NCBI GenBank assembly: GCA_041305345.1
Contig: JBFYLP010000001.1
Location: forward strand, 103,816-167,815
Direction of reading: 5' to 3'
DNA from: JACRGC01 sp041305345
GTDB taxonomy: Archaea; Micrarchaeota; Micrarchaeia; Norongarragalinales; SBBD01
Length of the DNA stretch: 64,000 nt
A program made the translations under genes and the position numbers. Positions 41,801-51,400 of this stretch are shown here, piece after piece. Numbering within the stretch: position 1 is the first letter of the stretch; each line of letters begins with the position of its first letter. The notes beneath the pieces are model-generated. The model did not search any database and was not told the DNA's origin. It saw only the letters and a list, made by a program, of their open reading frames with translations.

Positions 41801-44800
41801 GAAATTTCACAATTTACTCCCGCGGAAATGACGCGCTTTACGATGTAAGCATCAACCTCACCGGCCTATACAACTTCACAACCGTGCTGACGCCATCGAA
41901 CATCAGCGTTCTCGCAGCGGGCGCATCCCAAGCGGTCGTGATCAACGTAACCGTGCCATTTGCATACGATCCTTCCAGCGAGAACGGCACCCTGAACATC
42001 TCCACTGCGAATGCACCGGAGCTTAACGCGACTCTTCAAATCGACGTCCTTTTTGATCTGGACTGGCTAGCCGATCCCTCGTACTGCGAGAAAACGGAAA
42101 GCCCCGATGCAGGAACGATTTGCGAAATCACCGTCAATAATACCGGAAATGCGCCGATCAATTTCACGATCATCCCATCTTCCGCAAACCACACGGAGGC
42201 GAACACAACCAATTTTTCGATAGCAAAGCAATCCTCCTACTCCTTCAACATCACCTACAACATAACCGGCTATCCGAAGGTTGCTTACAATACCACTTAT
42301 GTCATCGTGGCCGTGAACTCCGGATCCATTCCGGCAAACAGGTCGTTTGTCGTGGCGCTCGTGCCCTTCCAATCATTGACCGCAGCCCTTGCGATCTCGC
42401 CGCTTGTCATCCAGGGCAATGAAACGACGACATTTTACTTTAACATTACGGATGTGAATCTGGTCGGCATCAAGAACGTGACCGCCCAGGTTATTTTCCC
42501 AAATGGTACCTCTTCAAGCATCAACCTTTCCCTGACGGGCACGTTTTACAATGCTACCGGGAATACCACATCCTGGCAGGGAACTTATCCGAATGGCACA
42601 TCGGGATCCACGGCACTCAGCGGAAATTACTCCGTCCTCGTATTCGGTTTCGACAATGTCGAAGTCAATGGCACTGCGAATGGGACCTTTTATGCATACC
42701 CCCTGCTACGCTCCACGGTGCAGTCGCTTTCGAGCTCGTACCAGAGGGGCAGCACCGCCTCGATTTATTTCAGGAGCAGGGACCTTGGAGGAGCGCCTTT
42801 GCCAAGCACCAACGTGACCATCTGGATACTTGACAATTCCTCCATACTGGTATTCAATAATTCATACACTACCGCCTCATCGGGAATTGTCGAGCCGCTC
42901 CCAACGCTTTCGATCTCGCCCGACGCCGCCCTTGGAAATTGGGCGATGCATTCCGAATCGGCCTATTACGATTCAAATGCATCCGTTTTCGTGAATCATT
43001 CCGCCTCCTCCACATTCGAGGTAGTCCCCGCTTCCACAAGCGGCAATTTCACTTTCTCAGGCCTCCTTACAAACTTCCAGACCTCCGACCTGTTCTTCGG
43101 GGGGGATGAAGTGCAGTTCGCGATTTCCGTATTTGATGTCAATGGCGCCCCGCTTGATCCCGACGACATGAACATCACGATCTTTTCGCCAAACGAGAGC
43201 ATCCATTCCATAGTGAATTTTTCGCAGATCAACCGCTCATATGCGGGCGTTTATTATCACAAGTTCTCGGTCCCCCGCAACATCACATCCGGCGTTTACC
43301 GAGCAGAGCTAAATACCGTGCGGGGCATCTATTCCAACAGGAATGTCGCGCTCTTTAGGATCTCTGGCGAACTGCACGCGGATGTGGAAACATCGTTCGT
43401 TTGGTACCCTAACAGCGTGATGACCTTTCGGATGATCGTGTACACGGGCGATGGCGTTCCAATAGACCCGACCACGATGAACCTCACGGTCATCGATCCT
43501 GCGGGCAATGCCTACTTTTCCATCACCCTTGCAAGCATGACCCGCCTTTCAGCCGGTTATTACCTGTACAACCATGCGATGGGCGTGAACACTTCTGTTG
43601 GCAATTATTATGCGCAGCTCTATGCGACAAAGGATGCGGCCACGACCGCAAAGCTCAATCCGTTTCGGGTTTCACAGGGCGGGCCTTACGACGTGCGGTT
43701 CGACCTCATTGAACAGCAGGTTTACCAGGGCGACTATTTGGACTTCACCGCCATAATCGAAAACAAGGGGCCCGTATCCCAGGATGTGACGCTGGAATAC
43801 TGGGTCACGGATGGCTCGCAGACGTGGTACTATGGATCCGAAGCAGTCCTTACGCCGGCCTATACCAACAGCACTTTCGTGAGAAGCGCATACATATTCA
43901 CATCCCAGCCTGCCCGCCTGTACTGGCTGAATGGCCGGGTGACGTACGACCTTATCAAGCCGCCAATTGACATAAATTACACTTTTGCAGTGGTGGCAAG
44001 GCCGGTGGTCATACCCACCGTTGCTCCGACGAGTGCACCAGTCGGCCCGGGCCCGACAGGGCCGATCCCAACCAGCTATCCAAGTGCTTCGCCAACTGCA
44101 ATCCCGCCCTTCCGGGATTATTCCGGAATGCAGATAATCAGCTATCCTGACGAGGTGGCAATGCAGGCGGGCGAAATAAAATACCCGCGGATTCAGATCA
44201 AGAATGCGGGGCTTGTGCCATTGCATAACATCACGATAACCTTCGCAGGGATTCCCCTGAGCTGGGTTGAGCTCGTCCCTTCCAGGATAAACGCGCTTGC
44301 TCCCAATGACGTCGCGACATTCGTTGTTAAAATCACGGCGCCCGCATCGGAGAAGACCTCGGTTAGGAAGGTGCGCGCAATTGCCATCTCGGCTGAGAGG
44401 AAGGAAGAGGTCCGCTTTGACGTATCCATTTTCGAATCCAAGCTATCGCTCATAGAACATATGCTGCAACGGCTAAGCGAGCGCGTGCAAATTCTCGCCA
44501 AGGACACGCAGGAAGCAGAAAAGGCGGGGAAGGATGTGAAAGCCGTGTGGGAAACCATAGACCAGGTTAAGAAGTACCTCTCGGAATCGGAAAACAACCT
44601 CCGTAGCGAACAGCTTGACGATGCGATGAGCAATGCGCAAATTGCCGACAACCTTCTGGCAAAGGGCGTAGCGCAGCTCATTTCGGCCCCATTCCTCCCG
44701 CCCAGCTATGCGCAACTGCCCAACTGGATCACGCTTGCGCTTGGCTTTGTTGGCACAAGCATGGGGATACTCGTATTCTGGTTCGTTCGGAAGAGGAGGA

Positions 44801-45033
44801 AACAGCCACCGGAGGAGGCAAAGCAGCCCGCAGGCGTGCTTGAAAAAGTGACCGAGGTGCTCGAGAAAACCGATTCGGTTTCATTGCAGAAGGAGAAGAA
44901 CAAGATATTGCGCACCCTTCGCCTCCTTGAAGACGAGCTCAGCGATGGCACCATCTCGCAGAACGCACACCTGGAATTGAGGCGTAGGTACGAGCGCAAG
45001 CTTGTCGAACTCGACAGGAAGCTTGCGCGATGA
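38878..45033 (+). CDS. Large secreted, C-terminally anchored surface protein (2051 residues)
   Basis: A signal peptide of about 28 residues ends SFLPAASA. GTG 38887 is an alternative start with better spacing from GGAGG. Residues 29-330 resemble a DUF2341-like module (WYNSSWHFRQKLEF, TFYVYFDT). Then come NEW3/Ig-like domains rich in N-x-S/T, among them a tandem duplication of about 223 residues. Near residue 1710-1745 is a Pro/Thr/Ser linker; a further NEW3 domain, a coiled coil (SERVQILAKDTQEAEK) and a TM helix (TLALGFVGTSMGILVFWF) follow. The basic tail ends in a short helical domain (LRLLEDELSDGTI, SHOCT-like in look). It probably forms part of the cell envelope. MinD follows. Confidence 0.88.
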   Translation: MNEVRFSCTSLAVLCIALFISFLPAASAADQWYNSSWHFRQKLEFNASGFIKQEWPAEIQMNFTELLRQAGSPNTSFDNDSIRVFEYNSSGSLLNAVPYQFDTPPTYSPENNAVGELVFIINGTTHAYQQRTFYVYFDTVFNGEKPQVGYPHTIDYSWDGEEFYVNNTFFRWHIDTIRAGNTSGIYRVDGIYNPILLNTTGEVISEQEETFEHSEFTNGSSNFTYLFANNATFVNGPIRLTAILVGDEALKDDPSIATGEGRLTKKYKFYNMGSFIKIEQAFVSTAAATITRASTAAGAIAFEYERASFSEAQGNSTDPFSWYRSSAGGSYGVGFINYRENGTENFSAQTALGRVGIGLLDTELPPSGRVSHTAILDFNDTERSMAALINTSETFHDVMEIIAGAEEWKVNFTIRASHTTYNRNETVQIIANITSDPYNFTLSINATIDNGTVSPSDDFVLGLYDDGLHNDSAANDGIFGNNFTIYPGDELGSWNLSAILYGAGSLRLSANYSLFDVTDAYALNLSIIDHSGLTSRLVNMSANVRNYRGDQSIVNASFSCTYSLSSLYDYGNGTYALAFSAPSSSGNFSIECNATKGGNIGASIANFSSETGQTFASVANSPYWVTATGITLLQNYNFTIQINATNTYNGSANLANITLQLPGNWTASSLTYDCGNLSVGSTCIADFNVTVANRTMPGNYSVNATFRWRNPDNSAGSNSSSTNISVASNPLLVVSETSLYSIIGIAWEKRIGNFTLSSIGNDALANITFDVSGLLGIAFNFSPVNISVLAAGSNISVQINATVPLGHSSGDYLGHLNITTQNDGNASILLNISISGANVSVSASPANFTANNITQAQNQSFEMQLNITNLGNSTSYFTNITLQVPAGVASNSSLLQCGNLSIGSGCTAAFVITVLNATSPGTYLVNASAVWNDLEGGIRTNTTYVNISVLSNPIIEISDSVIIGNATHGNTSIAGNFTIYSRGNDALYDVSINLTGLYNFTTVLTPSNISVLAAGASQAVVINVTVPFAYDPSSENGTLNISTANAPELNATLQIDVLFDLDWLADPSYCEKTESPDAGTICEITVNNTGNAPINFTIIPSSANHTEANTTNFSIAKQSSYSFNITYNITGYPKVAYNTTYVIVAVNSGSIPANRSFVVALVPFQSLTAALAISPLVIQGNETTTFYFNITDVNLVGIKNVTAQVIFPNGTSSSINLSLTGTFYNATGNTTSWQGTYPNGTSGSTALSGNYSVLVFGFDNVEVNGTANGTFYAYPLLRSTVQSLSSSYQRGSTASIYFRSRDLGGAPLPSTNVTIWILDNSSILVFNNSYTTASSGIVEPLPTLSISPDAALGNWAMHSESAYYDSNASVFVNHSASSTFEVVPASTSGNFTFSGLLTNFQTSDLFFGGDEVQFAISVFDVNGAPLDPDDMNITIFSPNESIHSIVNFSQINRSYAGVYYHKFSVPRNITSGVYRAELNTVRGIYSNRNVALFRISGELHADVETSFVWYPNSVMTFRMIVYTGDGVPIDPTTMNLTVIDPAGNAYFSITLASMTRLSAGYYLYNHAMGVNTSVGNYYAQLYATKDAATTAKLNPFRVSQGGPYDVRFDLIEQQVYQGDYLDFTAIIENKGPVSQDVTLEYWVTDGSQTWYYGSEAVLTPAYTNSTFVRSAYIFTSQPARLYWLNGRVTYDLIKPPIDINYTFAVVARPVVIPTVAPTSAPVGPGPTGPIPTSYPSASPTAIPPFRDYSGMQIISYPDEVAMQAGEIKYPRIQIKNAGLVPLHNITITFAGIPLSWVELVPSRINALAPNDVATFVVKITAPASEKTSVRKVRAIAISAERKEEVRFDVSIFESKLSLIEHMLQRLSERVQILAKDTQEAEKAGKDVKAVWETIDQVKKYLSESENNLRSEQLDDAMSNAQIADNLLAKGVAQLISAPFLPPSYAQLPNWITLALGFVGTSMGILVFWFVRKRRKQPPEEAKQPAGVLEKVTEVLEKTDSVSLQKEKNKILRTLRLLEDELSDGTISQNAHLELRRRYERKLVELDRKLAR
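40730..42060. repeat. Tandem duplication inside the 2051-residue protein
   Basis: Two units of about 669 bp (223 residues): the segment with YNFTIQINATN (40783) is matched 669 bp later by QSFEMQLNITN. Each ends with a stretch with NISVLAAGSN/NISVLAAGAS and NVTVPF/NATVPL. Cysteine spacing C-G-N-L-S-x-G-S-x-C is kept in both. The copies differ enough to be an old duplication. Confidence 0.75.
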
Positions 45034-45199
45034 TTGGCATGCAACGAATTTCCTAACGCGGGTCCAGCCACAACCGAAAGGCAAGCGGGCCATCGTTTTC
45101 TTCGGATACCGGCCCGGTTGCCTAATCGTTTTTATTCCTCGCAAAGCAATTGCCTTTAATATTTCCTCGGATTATTCCTTAATTGGGGATCTGAGGGAA

Positions 45200-46006
45200 A
45201 TGGGCCGCATCGTATCCGTCCTTTCGGGCAAGGGCGGGGTTGGAAAAACAACTGTTGTTGTGAATGCGGGAGCGGCGCTTTCAAAAACTTTTGGAAAGAA
45301 GGTGCTCGTGATTGACTGCAACCTTACCACATCCCATCTGGGCCTTGCACTTGGGATCCATCACGCGCCGGTGACGCTAAACCACATATTGCGGGGGGAA
45401 GCTAGCCTCGAGGAGGCAATTTACGTCCATAATTCTGGATTGCAGGTGCTGCCCGCATCCCTAAAGCTGCACGAACTTGGCGGAGTAGACCTCATCAAAA
45501 TCAAACCACTGATAAGGGAAATAAGCCAGAAAATGGATTATATCCTTCTCGATGCCGGGCCGGGCCTTGGAAGGGAGGCGCTTTCAGCTTTGCACGCCTC
45601 GAATGAAGTGCTTTTTGTTGCGACACCGACGCTTCCTGCGGTAATGGATGTGCTTCGATACGCCGAATTCCTGCGGGGCCACGAGAAAAAGCACCTTGGA
45701 ATCGTGCTCAACATGGTGCAAAGGAACGAATCCCAAATGGCAACGAGGGATGTTGAAACGATGACTGGCCTTCCGGTAGTGGTTTCGATTCCAAGGGACC
45801 CTGCTGTGCCAAGATCGCTTGCCGCGGAGGTTCCTTCCGTGCTAGCATTCCCGGATTCGAGGGCATCAAAGGAGCTGATGAACGTGGCGAGGCATATCGC
45901 AGGGCTTCCGATCCGAAAGGAAGTGAAGGTGAGCCCGCTGGATTCGATCAAAATCAAGGCAACCGACCTGATTAGGAAAATTTCCGGCTTCCCCTCACTC
46001 GAATGA
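45200..46006 (+). CDS. minD: MinD/ParA-family ATPase
   Basis: This is a 268-residue protein from the ATG at 45200 (MGRIVSVLSGKGGVGKTT). The deviant Walker A KGGVGKT is present. VIDCNLTTSHLGLALGI replaces the usual D-x-D-x-G pattern, LLDAGPGLGREALSAL is the Walker B/switch II region, and KHLGIVLNMVQRNESQ follows. A C-terminal basic helix (IKIKATDLIRKISGF) could bind membrane. Archaeal MinD homologues position archaella, pili or chemosensory arrays. It lies between two anchored surface proteins, which suggests placing one of them. Confidence 0.92.
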   Translation: MGRIVSVLSGKGGVGKTTVVVNAGAALSKTFGKKVLVIDCNLTTSHLGLALGIHHAPVTLNHILRGEASLEEAIYVHNSGLQVLPASLKLHELGGVDLIKIKPLIREISQKMDYILLDAGPGLGREALSALHASNEVLFVATPTLPAVMDVLRYAEFLRGHEKKHLGIVLNMVQRNESQMATRDVETMTGLPVVVSIPRDPAVPRSLAAEVPSVLAFPDSRASKELMNVARHIAGLPIRKEVKVSPLDSIKIKATDLIRKISGFPSLE

Positions 46007-46147
46007 CTTATTTTAATAAAAGGATTGATTGCCTTCGCCCCGAATTAATACCATTCCTCGGGCTCCCCCCACCATCCCAAAAGAGCATTCCCCCAATTCG
46101 CTAAAAATCGCAAAGCCTATTAACCGGCATAAGTTTCAAAATAGCAT

Positions 46148-47176
46148 ATGAAATCGTCCGTGCCCTTTTTCCTCCTTTTTCTCGCCGCATTGCTTTCCGG
46201 GCTTTCAATTGGCGACCAGCTCTCCTTCTATGTGCGCGAGTCGGAAAATTCCACAAGCACATATTTCGAAGCAAAGAACTCTTCCTTCCACCTGGTTTTG
46301 ATCAATTGCATACCCGCGGTGATTTTGGAGCAGCAATACGACACGCTTTATCCCATTTCGGAAAATCGCATCGAAGACCTCACTGCCGAATACATCCGGC
46401 GCGATATGCGGGGATGCAATGATGAGGTGCTAGACCTCAATTCCTCGGTTTTTTCCATCACATACCAGATGCCTGGCCGCATCATCGAGGCAAAGGGCAA
46501 GGCAGCTGCATATGAGAGGGCCGTGCGCTTGCAGGACATCGTTGACCAGAGAAACGGCCTTCTGATCCGCATCAATAGCCTGCGGCCGAACGTGCACCTC
46601 GATGTGGTTTCGGGGAAGATTGCCCGCATGGAAGGAATCCTTTCCAACCTAAGGCGCGTCAAGACCGATTCATCCATCCAAAAACTCTCGCAGGATTTTG
46701 ATTTTACCGAATACGAGACCGCGCTCCTCCTCAATAATTATGAAAAGACGCTCCCCTACTACTATCCGGTTGCCGCCGCCTACTCGAACATATCCATCGC
46801 ATACTCGAACGTAGAGAAGCGATACGGGGAAGATGATGCATATGTAAGACAGCTGTCGCGCGAGCTGCTTGTCCTCGATGCCGACCTTACCGCACTGGAG
46901 AAGGATCTGGAAATTGGCGAAATGCCCCCTATTGGCAAATTCGCCGCTTTCTCCTCGAAATGCGACGACTACCGTAAACGCGTAATGCAAAGGCCAAGCC
47001 TCGTCCCGCCCTTGCTGGTTTATGTGATGATGTTTGCGTGCGTGCTTGCTGCAGCCGCGATTGGCTACCTCAAACTTAGGACCCGAAAGAAAATTGCGGA
47101 GGAGGACCTGCCAAAAATTAGGAAGTACCTGCAGAAACTTAGGAAAGTGGAACAGCAGGAGGAGGAATCGGTCTGA
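46148..47176 (+). CDS. Anchored extracellular protein with helical stalk
   Basis: This is a 342-residue protein. A signal peptide (PFFLLFLAALLSGLSI) at residues 5-20 is followed by a small beta-rich N-terminal part with two or three cysteines. A long helical, coiled-coil-like region follows around residues 105-250 (RLQDIVDQRNGLLIRINSLR, LSRELLVLDADLTALEKDLE). A C-terminal TM helix (PLLVYVMMFACVLAAAAIGYL) and a charged cytoplasmic tail (KIRKYLQKLRKVEQQEEES) end it. No family is recognised. It shares topology with the 2051-residue protein and may partner it. Confidence 0.8.
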   Translation: MKSSVPFFLLFLAALLSGLSIGDQLSFYVRESENSTSTYFEAKNSSFHLVLINCIPAVILEQQYDTLYPISENRIEDLTAEYIRRDMRGCNDEVLDLNSSVFSITYQMPGRIIEAKGKAAAYERAVRLQDIVDQRNGLLIRINSLRPNVHLDVVSGKIARMEGILSNLRRVKTDSSIQKLSQDFDFTEYETALLLNNYEKTLPYYYPVAAAYSNISIAYSNVEKRYGEDDAYVRQLSRELLVLDADLTALEKDLEIGEMPPIGKFAAFSSKCDDYRKRVMQRPSLVPPLLVYVMMFACVLAAAAIGYLKLRTRKKIAEEDLPKIRKYLQKLRKVEQQEEESV

Positions 47177-47456
47177 CTGAATCGGTTCCCTTTGCAAGGA
47201 AGATTGTGCTTCGTGGCATAAGTGAAACATTAGCGGTCGCTTTTTTTTAAGCAGTTGCGTGATTAGTGGCAAAGAATTGGGGATCCCCTGCCCGACCATC
47301 CGATTTCCCAAAGGGAGCTTTTAGCTTAATTCCCTCTTCAGAAAGAAAATAAGCGGGGGAAGGAACCCGGGATAGGCCGGGCTCCCCCCCAACTACCAGT
47401 AGGCGCAGGGTAAAAAAAACAAAAGGCAGCCGGGATTTCATTCCCGGCATTCCTGG
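47177..47456. other. Convergent spacer
   Basis: About 280 bp between convergent genes, with A/T-rich T-runs after the upstream gene and the terminator hairpin of the minus-strand gene at 47429-47448. A palindrome GGGGATCCCC lies near 47280. No gene is seen. Confidence 0.5.
47429..47448 (-). terminator. Terminator of the minus-strand secreted protein gene
   Basis: GCCGGGA (47429-47435) pairs with TCCCGGC (47442-47448), 6-base loop. Read on the minus strand it is followed by a T-rich run (about 13 T in 16 bases), starting 10 bp after the stop. Confidence 0.7.
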
Positions 47457-48098
47457 TTATGTTGGTTGGTATGTGAGGGTCTCTCCATCCACCCAGATGT
47501 CGTACACGAGGTAAGAGCTCGTCTTTGGCAAAATCGCCTCGAAATATACCGACCCTTCGGATGTGTCGAATCCGTTTGTTGAAGTCTTTGGCGTTATGTC
47601 GGTGCAGATGAAGTAGTTATAATTCGCTGCCGAATCCCGAAATATTCCTACAGCATATTCATCCGTAGTGTTCAGGTGCCATACCGAGGTGGTGTTGCAT
47701 ACCGAGTCATTGTGGATGAAATGGTTGTCCACGATATAGTACCCGGTAAGGGAGAAGTTTGCATTCGTTTCGGAGTCGTTTGCTGCTCCGTAGAACGGGC
47801 CGGTTGGAGTTGCGCCGTTCTTGAAGAAATATATCATACCCCTGTCAACGGACTTGTTGTAGAGCGTTCCAGACCCAACTGTCACGTTCAGCCTCACTTC
47901 TGACCATATCCTCCCATACATGCCAACGTACTGTTGCATCCTGGAGGTTACGTTGATCAGCTGCGAGGTGCCGTTCTCCATCACTTCGGTATCTATTGCT
48001 GTATTGTCCGATATATGCAGGGTCGCTACTACCATATTCGCTGCCAGCCCTATCAAGGCTAGCACTATTATGCCTATCACATACTGCGAATTCCTCAT
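47457..48098 (-). CDS. Secreted or membrane-anchored pilin-like small protein
   Basis: This is a 213-residue protein with an N-terminal hydrophobic segment (YVIGIIVLALIGLAANMVVATL, residues 6-27) directly after MRNSQ. The rest is a beta-rich, sequon-rich domain (NVTVGSGTLYN, NVTSRM) with two cysteines (SVCNTTSVW, FICTDITP). The short positive N-terminus followed at once by a helix resembles type IV pilin-like signal anchors, but no clear class III cleavage motif is visible. It stands alone with its own TATA box (minus strand, about 48182-48190) and terminator. Confidence 0.8.
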   Translation of the reverse strand: MRNSQYVIGIIVLALIGLAANMVVATLHISDNTAIDTEVMENGTSQLINVTSRMQQYVGMYGRIWSEVRLNVTVGSGTLYNKSVDRGMIYFFKNGATPTGPFYGAANDSETNANFSLTGYYIVDNHFIHNDSVCNTTSVWHLNTTDEYAVGIFRDSAANYNYFICTDITPKTSTNGFDTSEGSVYFEAILPKTSSYLVYDIWVDGETLTYQPT

Positions 48099-48372
48099 TT
48101 TTCATCACTCTGTGAATTTGGTTATTCGGCCTGCAAAAGCAAGGACCGACACGGTGGGAAACAACTGAAAAAAATTGCAGTATATAAGCCTTATGATTCC
48201 TTAGTGCAATTTAGCTCGTAAAAACACCAGCGTTAGTATGCGGAAAATACCGCACGCCAGAAAACGGACCTGGGGAAAAGCAGCTACGTTAAAAATAAAA
48301 TTGAGGTTCGACAAGCGCCAAATCCGGCAATCTTCAAGCCATTTAAAAACCCCTTTTTAAACTATTTTTTTA

Positions 48373-48406
48373 AATATGGTTGCAATAACAATAAAATAAC
48401 CATATT
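48373..48406. promoter_or_regulatory. Inverted repeat AATATGGTT-N16-AACCATATT upstream of the giant gene
   Basis: AATATGGTT (48373-48381) and AACCATATT (48398-48406) are a perfect 9-bp inverted repeat with 16 bases between, 94 bp before the start codon and about 40 bp upstream of the likely box A element. Confidence 0.5.
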
Positions 48407-48445
48407 GTAACTATGTATGAGGGCTAAAAAACGGCTTGTATAACA

Positions 48446-48453
48446 TTTAAAAA
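48446..48453 (+). promoter_or_regulatory. Box A element of the giant surface-protein gene
   Basis: TTTAAAAA, with transcription expected about 25 bp downstream near 48475 and translation at 48500. Confidence 0.45.
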
Positions 48454-48499
48454 GCGCCCGAAATTAATCATTCCAATCCTTCGCAGCTGTGAGCTATTA

Positions 48500-51400
48500 A
48501 TGGTAATAATTCAGCGCAAAAAAGACCAATTCACAATCACGATCCCAAAGGACGTCGTGATCCTGATGGGCTGGGACAGGGGTGTTGAACTTTACCCGTA
48601 TCCTGATGAGAAAGGCAACCTCATCCTGAAGGAAATCAAGGCAAACGAAGCCGCCGAGGAAAAGACGGAACTTGAGAAAAAGCACGCAAAGCACAAAGGC
48701 CAATTCTCAAGCTTTCCGTTGCTGGCCGTATTTTCGCTATCCTTGCTTGGCCTACTGATGCAAGGCGCTGCACCTTTGCTTGCACCAATGGGCGTTGTTC
48801 TTGATGCCAGCTTGCCCTCGATGGATGCGACACCGGATGCATTTGCATCCGCAATGCCAACTGCATTCCCCGTAAACGGACCCCTTCAAGATCCCACATC
48901 CATTCCTTCCCCAAACATCTCCCCCAATCCATCGCCCACTTCGGACCCCACGCTTTCACCAACTCCCTCCAATTTCCCTTCCCCAAATCCCACTCCTTCG
49001 ATTACTATCGCGCCAACAGCAGAACCATCGAACGGGCCTTCGCCAATGCCAACGCCCTCGGCTTCCGTAATGCCCTCCCCAAACATTTCCCCAAACCCAA
49101 CCCCTTCCTTTAGCCCAACTCCTGATATATCCCCCAATCCAACCCCTTCCGCTTCCATTCTGCCAACCCCCACCATTTCAATAGAACCATCTGCAACAGC
49201 TGATCCTTCGCCAATATCATCTGCGCAACCAAGCCCGACACCTAGTCTCGCCCCAACCGAAATCCCATCCCCAACAATAACCGACCAGCCCTCTCCCACT
49301 TTAATGCCCTCGCCAACAATATCGCCAAATCCCTCCCCATCAGTCGAGCCCACATTCTCCCCCTCCCCCTCCAACTTCCCTTCCCCCAACCCGACCCCTT
49401 CCATTGAGCCTTCGCCCACGGAAAACCCAACCCCCAACACATCCCCCAATCCCACTCCTTCAACCGAGCCAACGCCTTCCGTGCTTCCTTCACCAAACAT
49501 TTCCCCAAACCCAACCCCTTCCTTTAGCCCAACTCCTGAAATTTCGCCAGAGCCATCCCCCGACATTTCGCCCTCGCCAGAAGCATCCCCTTCCCCGGAG
49601 CCGACAATTTCCCCAACGCCAGAACCGAATGCAACCTGGAAGACAACAAACCTGAAAATAACCGCGAACGAAATTTTCCCCGAATTCACGATATTTTCGG
49701 TGCTGGCGGAATTGACCGACCAGAACTCCATTCCAATCGAAAGCGCGGAAATGTCCTCCGATCTAAATGCATTGCCCTACTTGAATGCTACCACGAACGC
49801 CAGCGGCATTGCGGTTTTCAGTTTCAATTTGACGCAGGGCAACTATTCGCTTTCCGCATCTTTCCTCGGAGATGAGGGCAGGATGCTTAATGGCTCCAAT
49901 GCCAGTGCAACGTTCCTCGTCGCGCCATACATCATCAACCAAACCGAAAACCTCACATACGGAGGCAACTTGTTTGTAGAGTCCTTCCCCTCTGATGCCA
50001 GCGTCTTCCTGAACGGCGCGTTCGTTTCCCAAACGCCAGCAAACATCTCTAATACCACAATTGGTTTCCATTCAGTACTCGTGAATAAAACGAATTTCAC
50101 GGAATATTCCAACCCTTTTTTCTTCATCAATGAAAGCACATACCTGCTAGCAAATCTCACCTATCTTGAACAACCATTCCAAAACCAATCAAATTTCACG
50201 CAGGAACTCAACCTCACCGAGCTGAACATCACCGAGGAATTCAACACCACGGACCTTAACGCCTCCAACCGGACGCGCAAGAAACCAACGAAATTCAAGG
50301 CGCTCTTCACAAACAAGAAGAAGAGCTACAAGATCGGCGAGAGGATAGAGTTCGATTTGGACCTGCTGGATTATGAGAACGAGAAGATATCCTCGGGGAA
50401 ATTCGATTTCGCTTTGGTGCACGAGGACGGCACTGAAACGGAAGTTGCAATCGAGGATAGCGGCACGAACCGGAAGCTGGTGGTGGACCCCCAAATCGCG
50501 ATCCGGCCCGGCAATTATTATCTTCGCATATCGGCGAATTTCCAAAAGAAAAAAACAGAGCGCGTGATGGTTGATGAGCTTACGGGCGAAATAGACCTTG
50601 AGGCAACTGCAGCGCTGAATGCGCCCGTATCTTCCCCATCCGCGCCTGGTTTCGTTCCTTCCCCTTCAGAACAGCCATCTATTGAACCAACTGAGATCGC
50701 ACCTTCGGCTTTCGGGCAATCATCAAACGAGACGAATGGCACTTACCCTCTAGAGCCGGACGCAACACTCCTGCCTTCGCCTGCCCCAACAGACCAGCCA
50801 TTGAACGGCTCTGGCGAGCCAACCCCTTCCCCAATCATTCAGGCAAAAGGGAACCGGAAACTGAAGGAGCTGGCAATCGAGCGCATCGAGGAAATTTCCG
50901 ATGAGGGCGAAGAGGACGGCTTTGCGTACGGCCTTGTGAATGTCAATACGCACAAGAGTATTTACTTGCCCGGAGAAACTGCGAACATCACCATCGGCGT
51001 CCTGAACCCGGATGGCAGCAGGGCGAATGATGTGCAGATAATTGCGCTAATCACTTCGCCTTCAGGTTCAACGGCCACCTTCTCAACCGACTCCTATGCG
51101 ATCACCGACAATTACAACGGCGAGTGGAAATTGCAGTACGCCGTTTCCGAAACCGGCACCTACCAAATTCGAGTTTTTGCAAGCAGGCCCGAGGTTGGCA
51201 TTGATTCGGAATATTCCGATTCATTTGAAGCAAGGAGCGAGAGGGCATTCGACATAGAGCGGGACGAGCCGACGATCATCCTTCTTGGCTACGTGAATCC
51301 TGAGATTAAAATCACTCCGACATACGACGTCGATAATGCAGTGGCATACGAATACCTGCCAAGTTCATTTTCAATTGCCCCCACGTCCCTGCCAATAACG

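Larger units (their letters stand above)
48099..48499. other. Divergent A/T-rich regulatory spacer before the giant gene
   Basis: This 400-bp spacer has no gene. It holds TATA-like words for both neighbours (TATATAAG near 48182 for the minus-strand gene; TTTAAAAA at 48446-48453 for the giant gene). It also holds an inverted repeat at 48373-48406, and a small hairpin TGCGG/CCGCA near 48240-48256. Confidence 0.55.

Noticed and set aside
48300..48320. T-arm-like GAGGTTCGACA suggesting another split tRNA
   Set aside because: The flanking stem bases do not pair and no acceptor or D-arm was found within reach.
49079..49539. CRISPR-like direct repeats
   Set aside because: The repeats are in-frame coding copies in the stalk with no regular spacers and no cas genes.
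48886..49731. 281-residue Gly/Glu-rich protein on the minus strand
   Set aside because: It is the antisense shadow of the Pro/Ser/Thr-rich stalk, whose codon pattern leaves other frames open.
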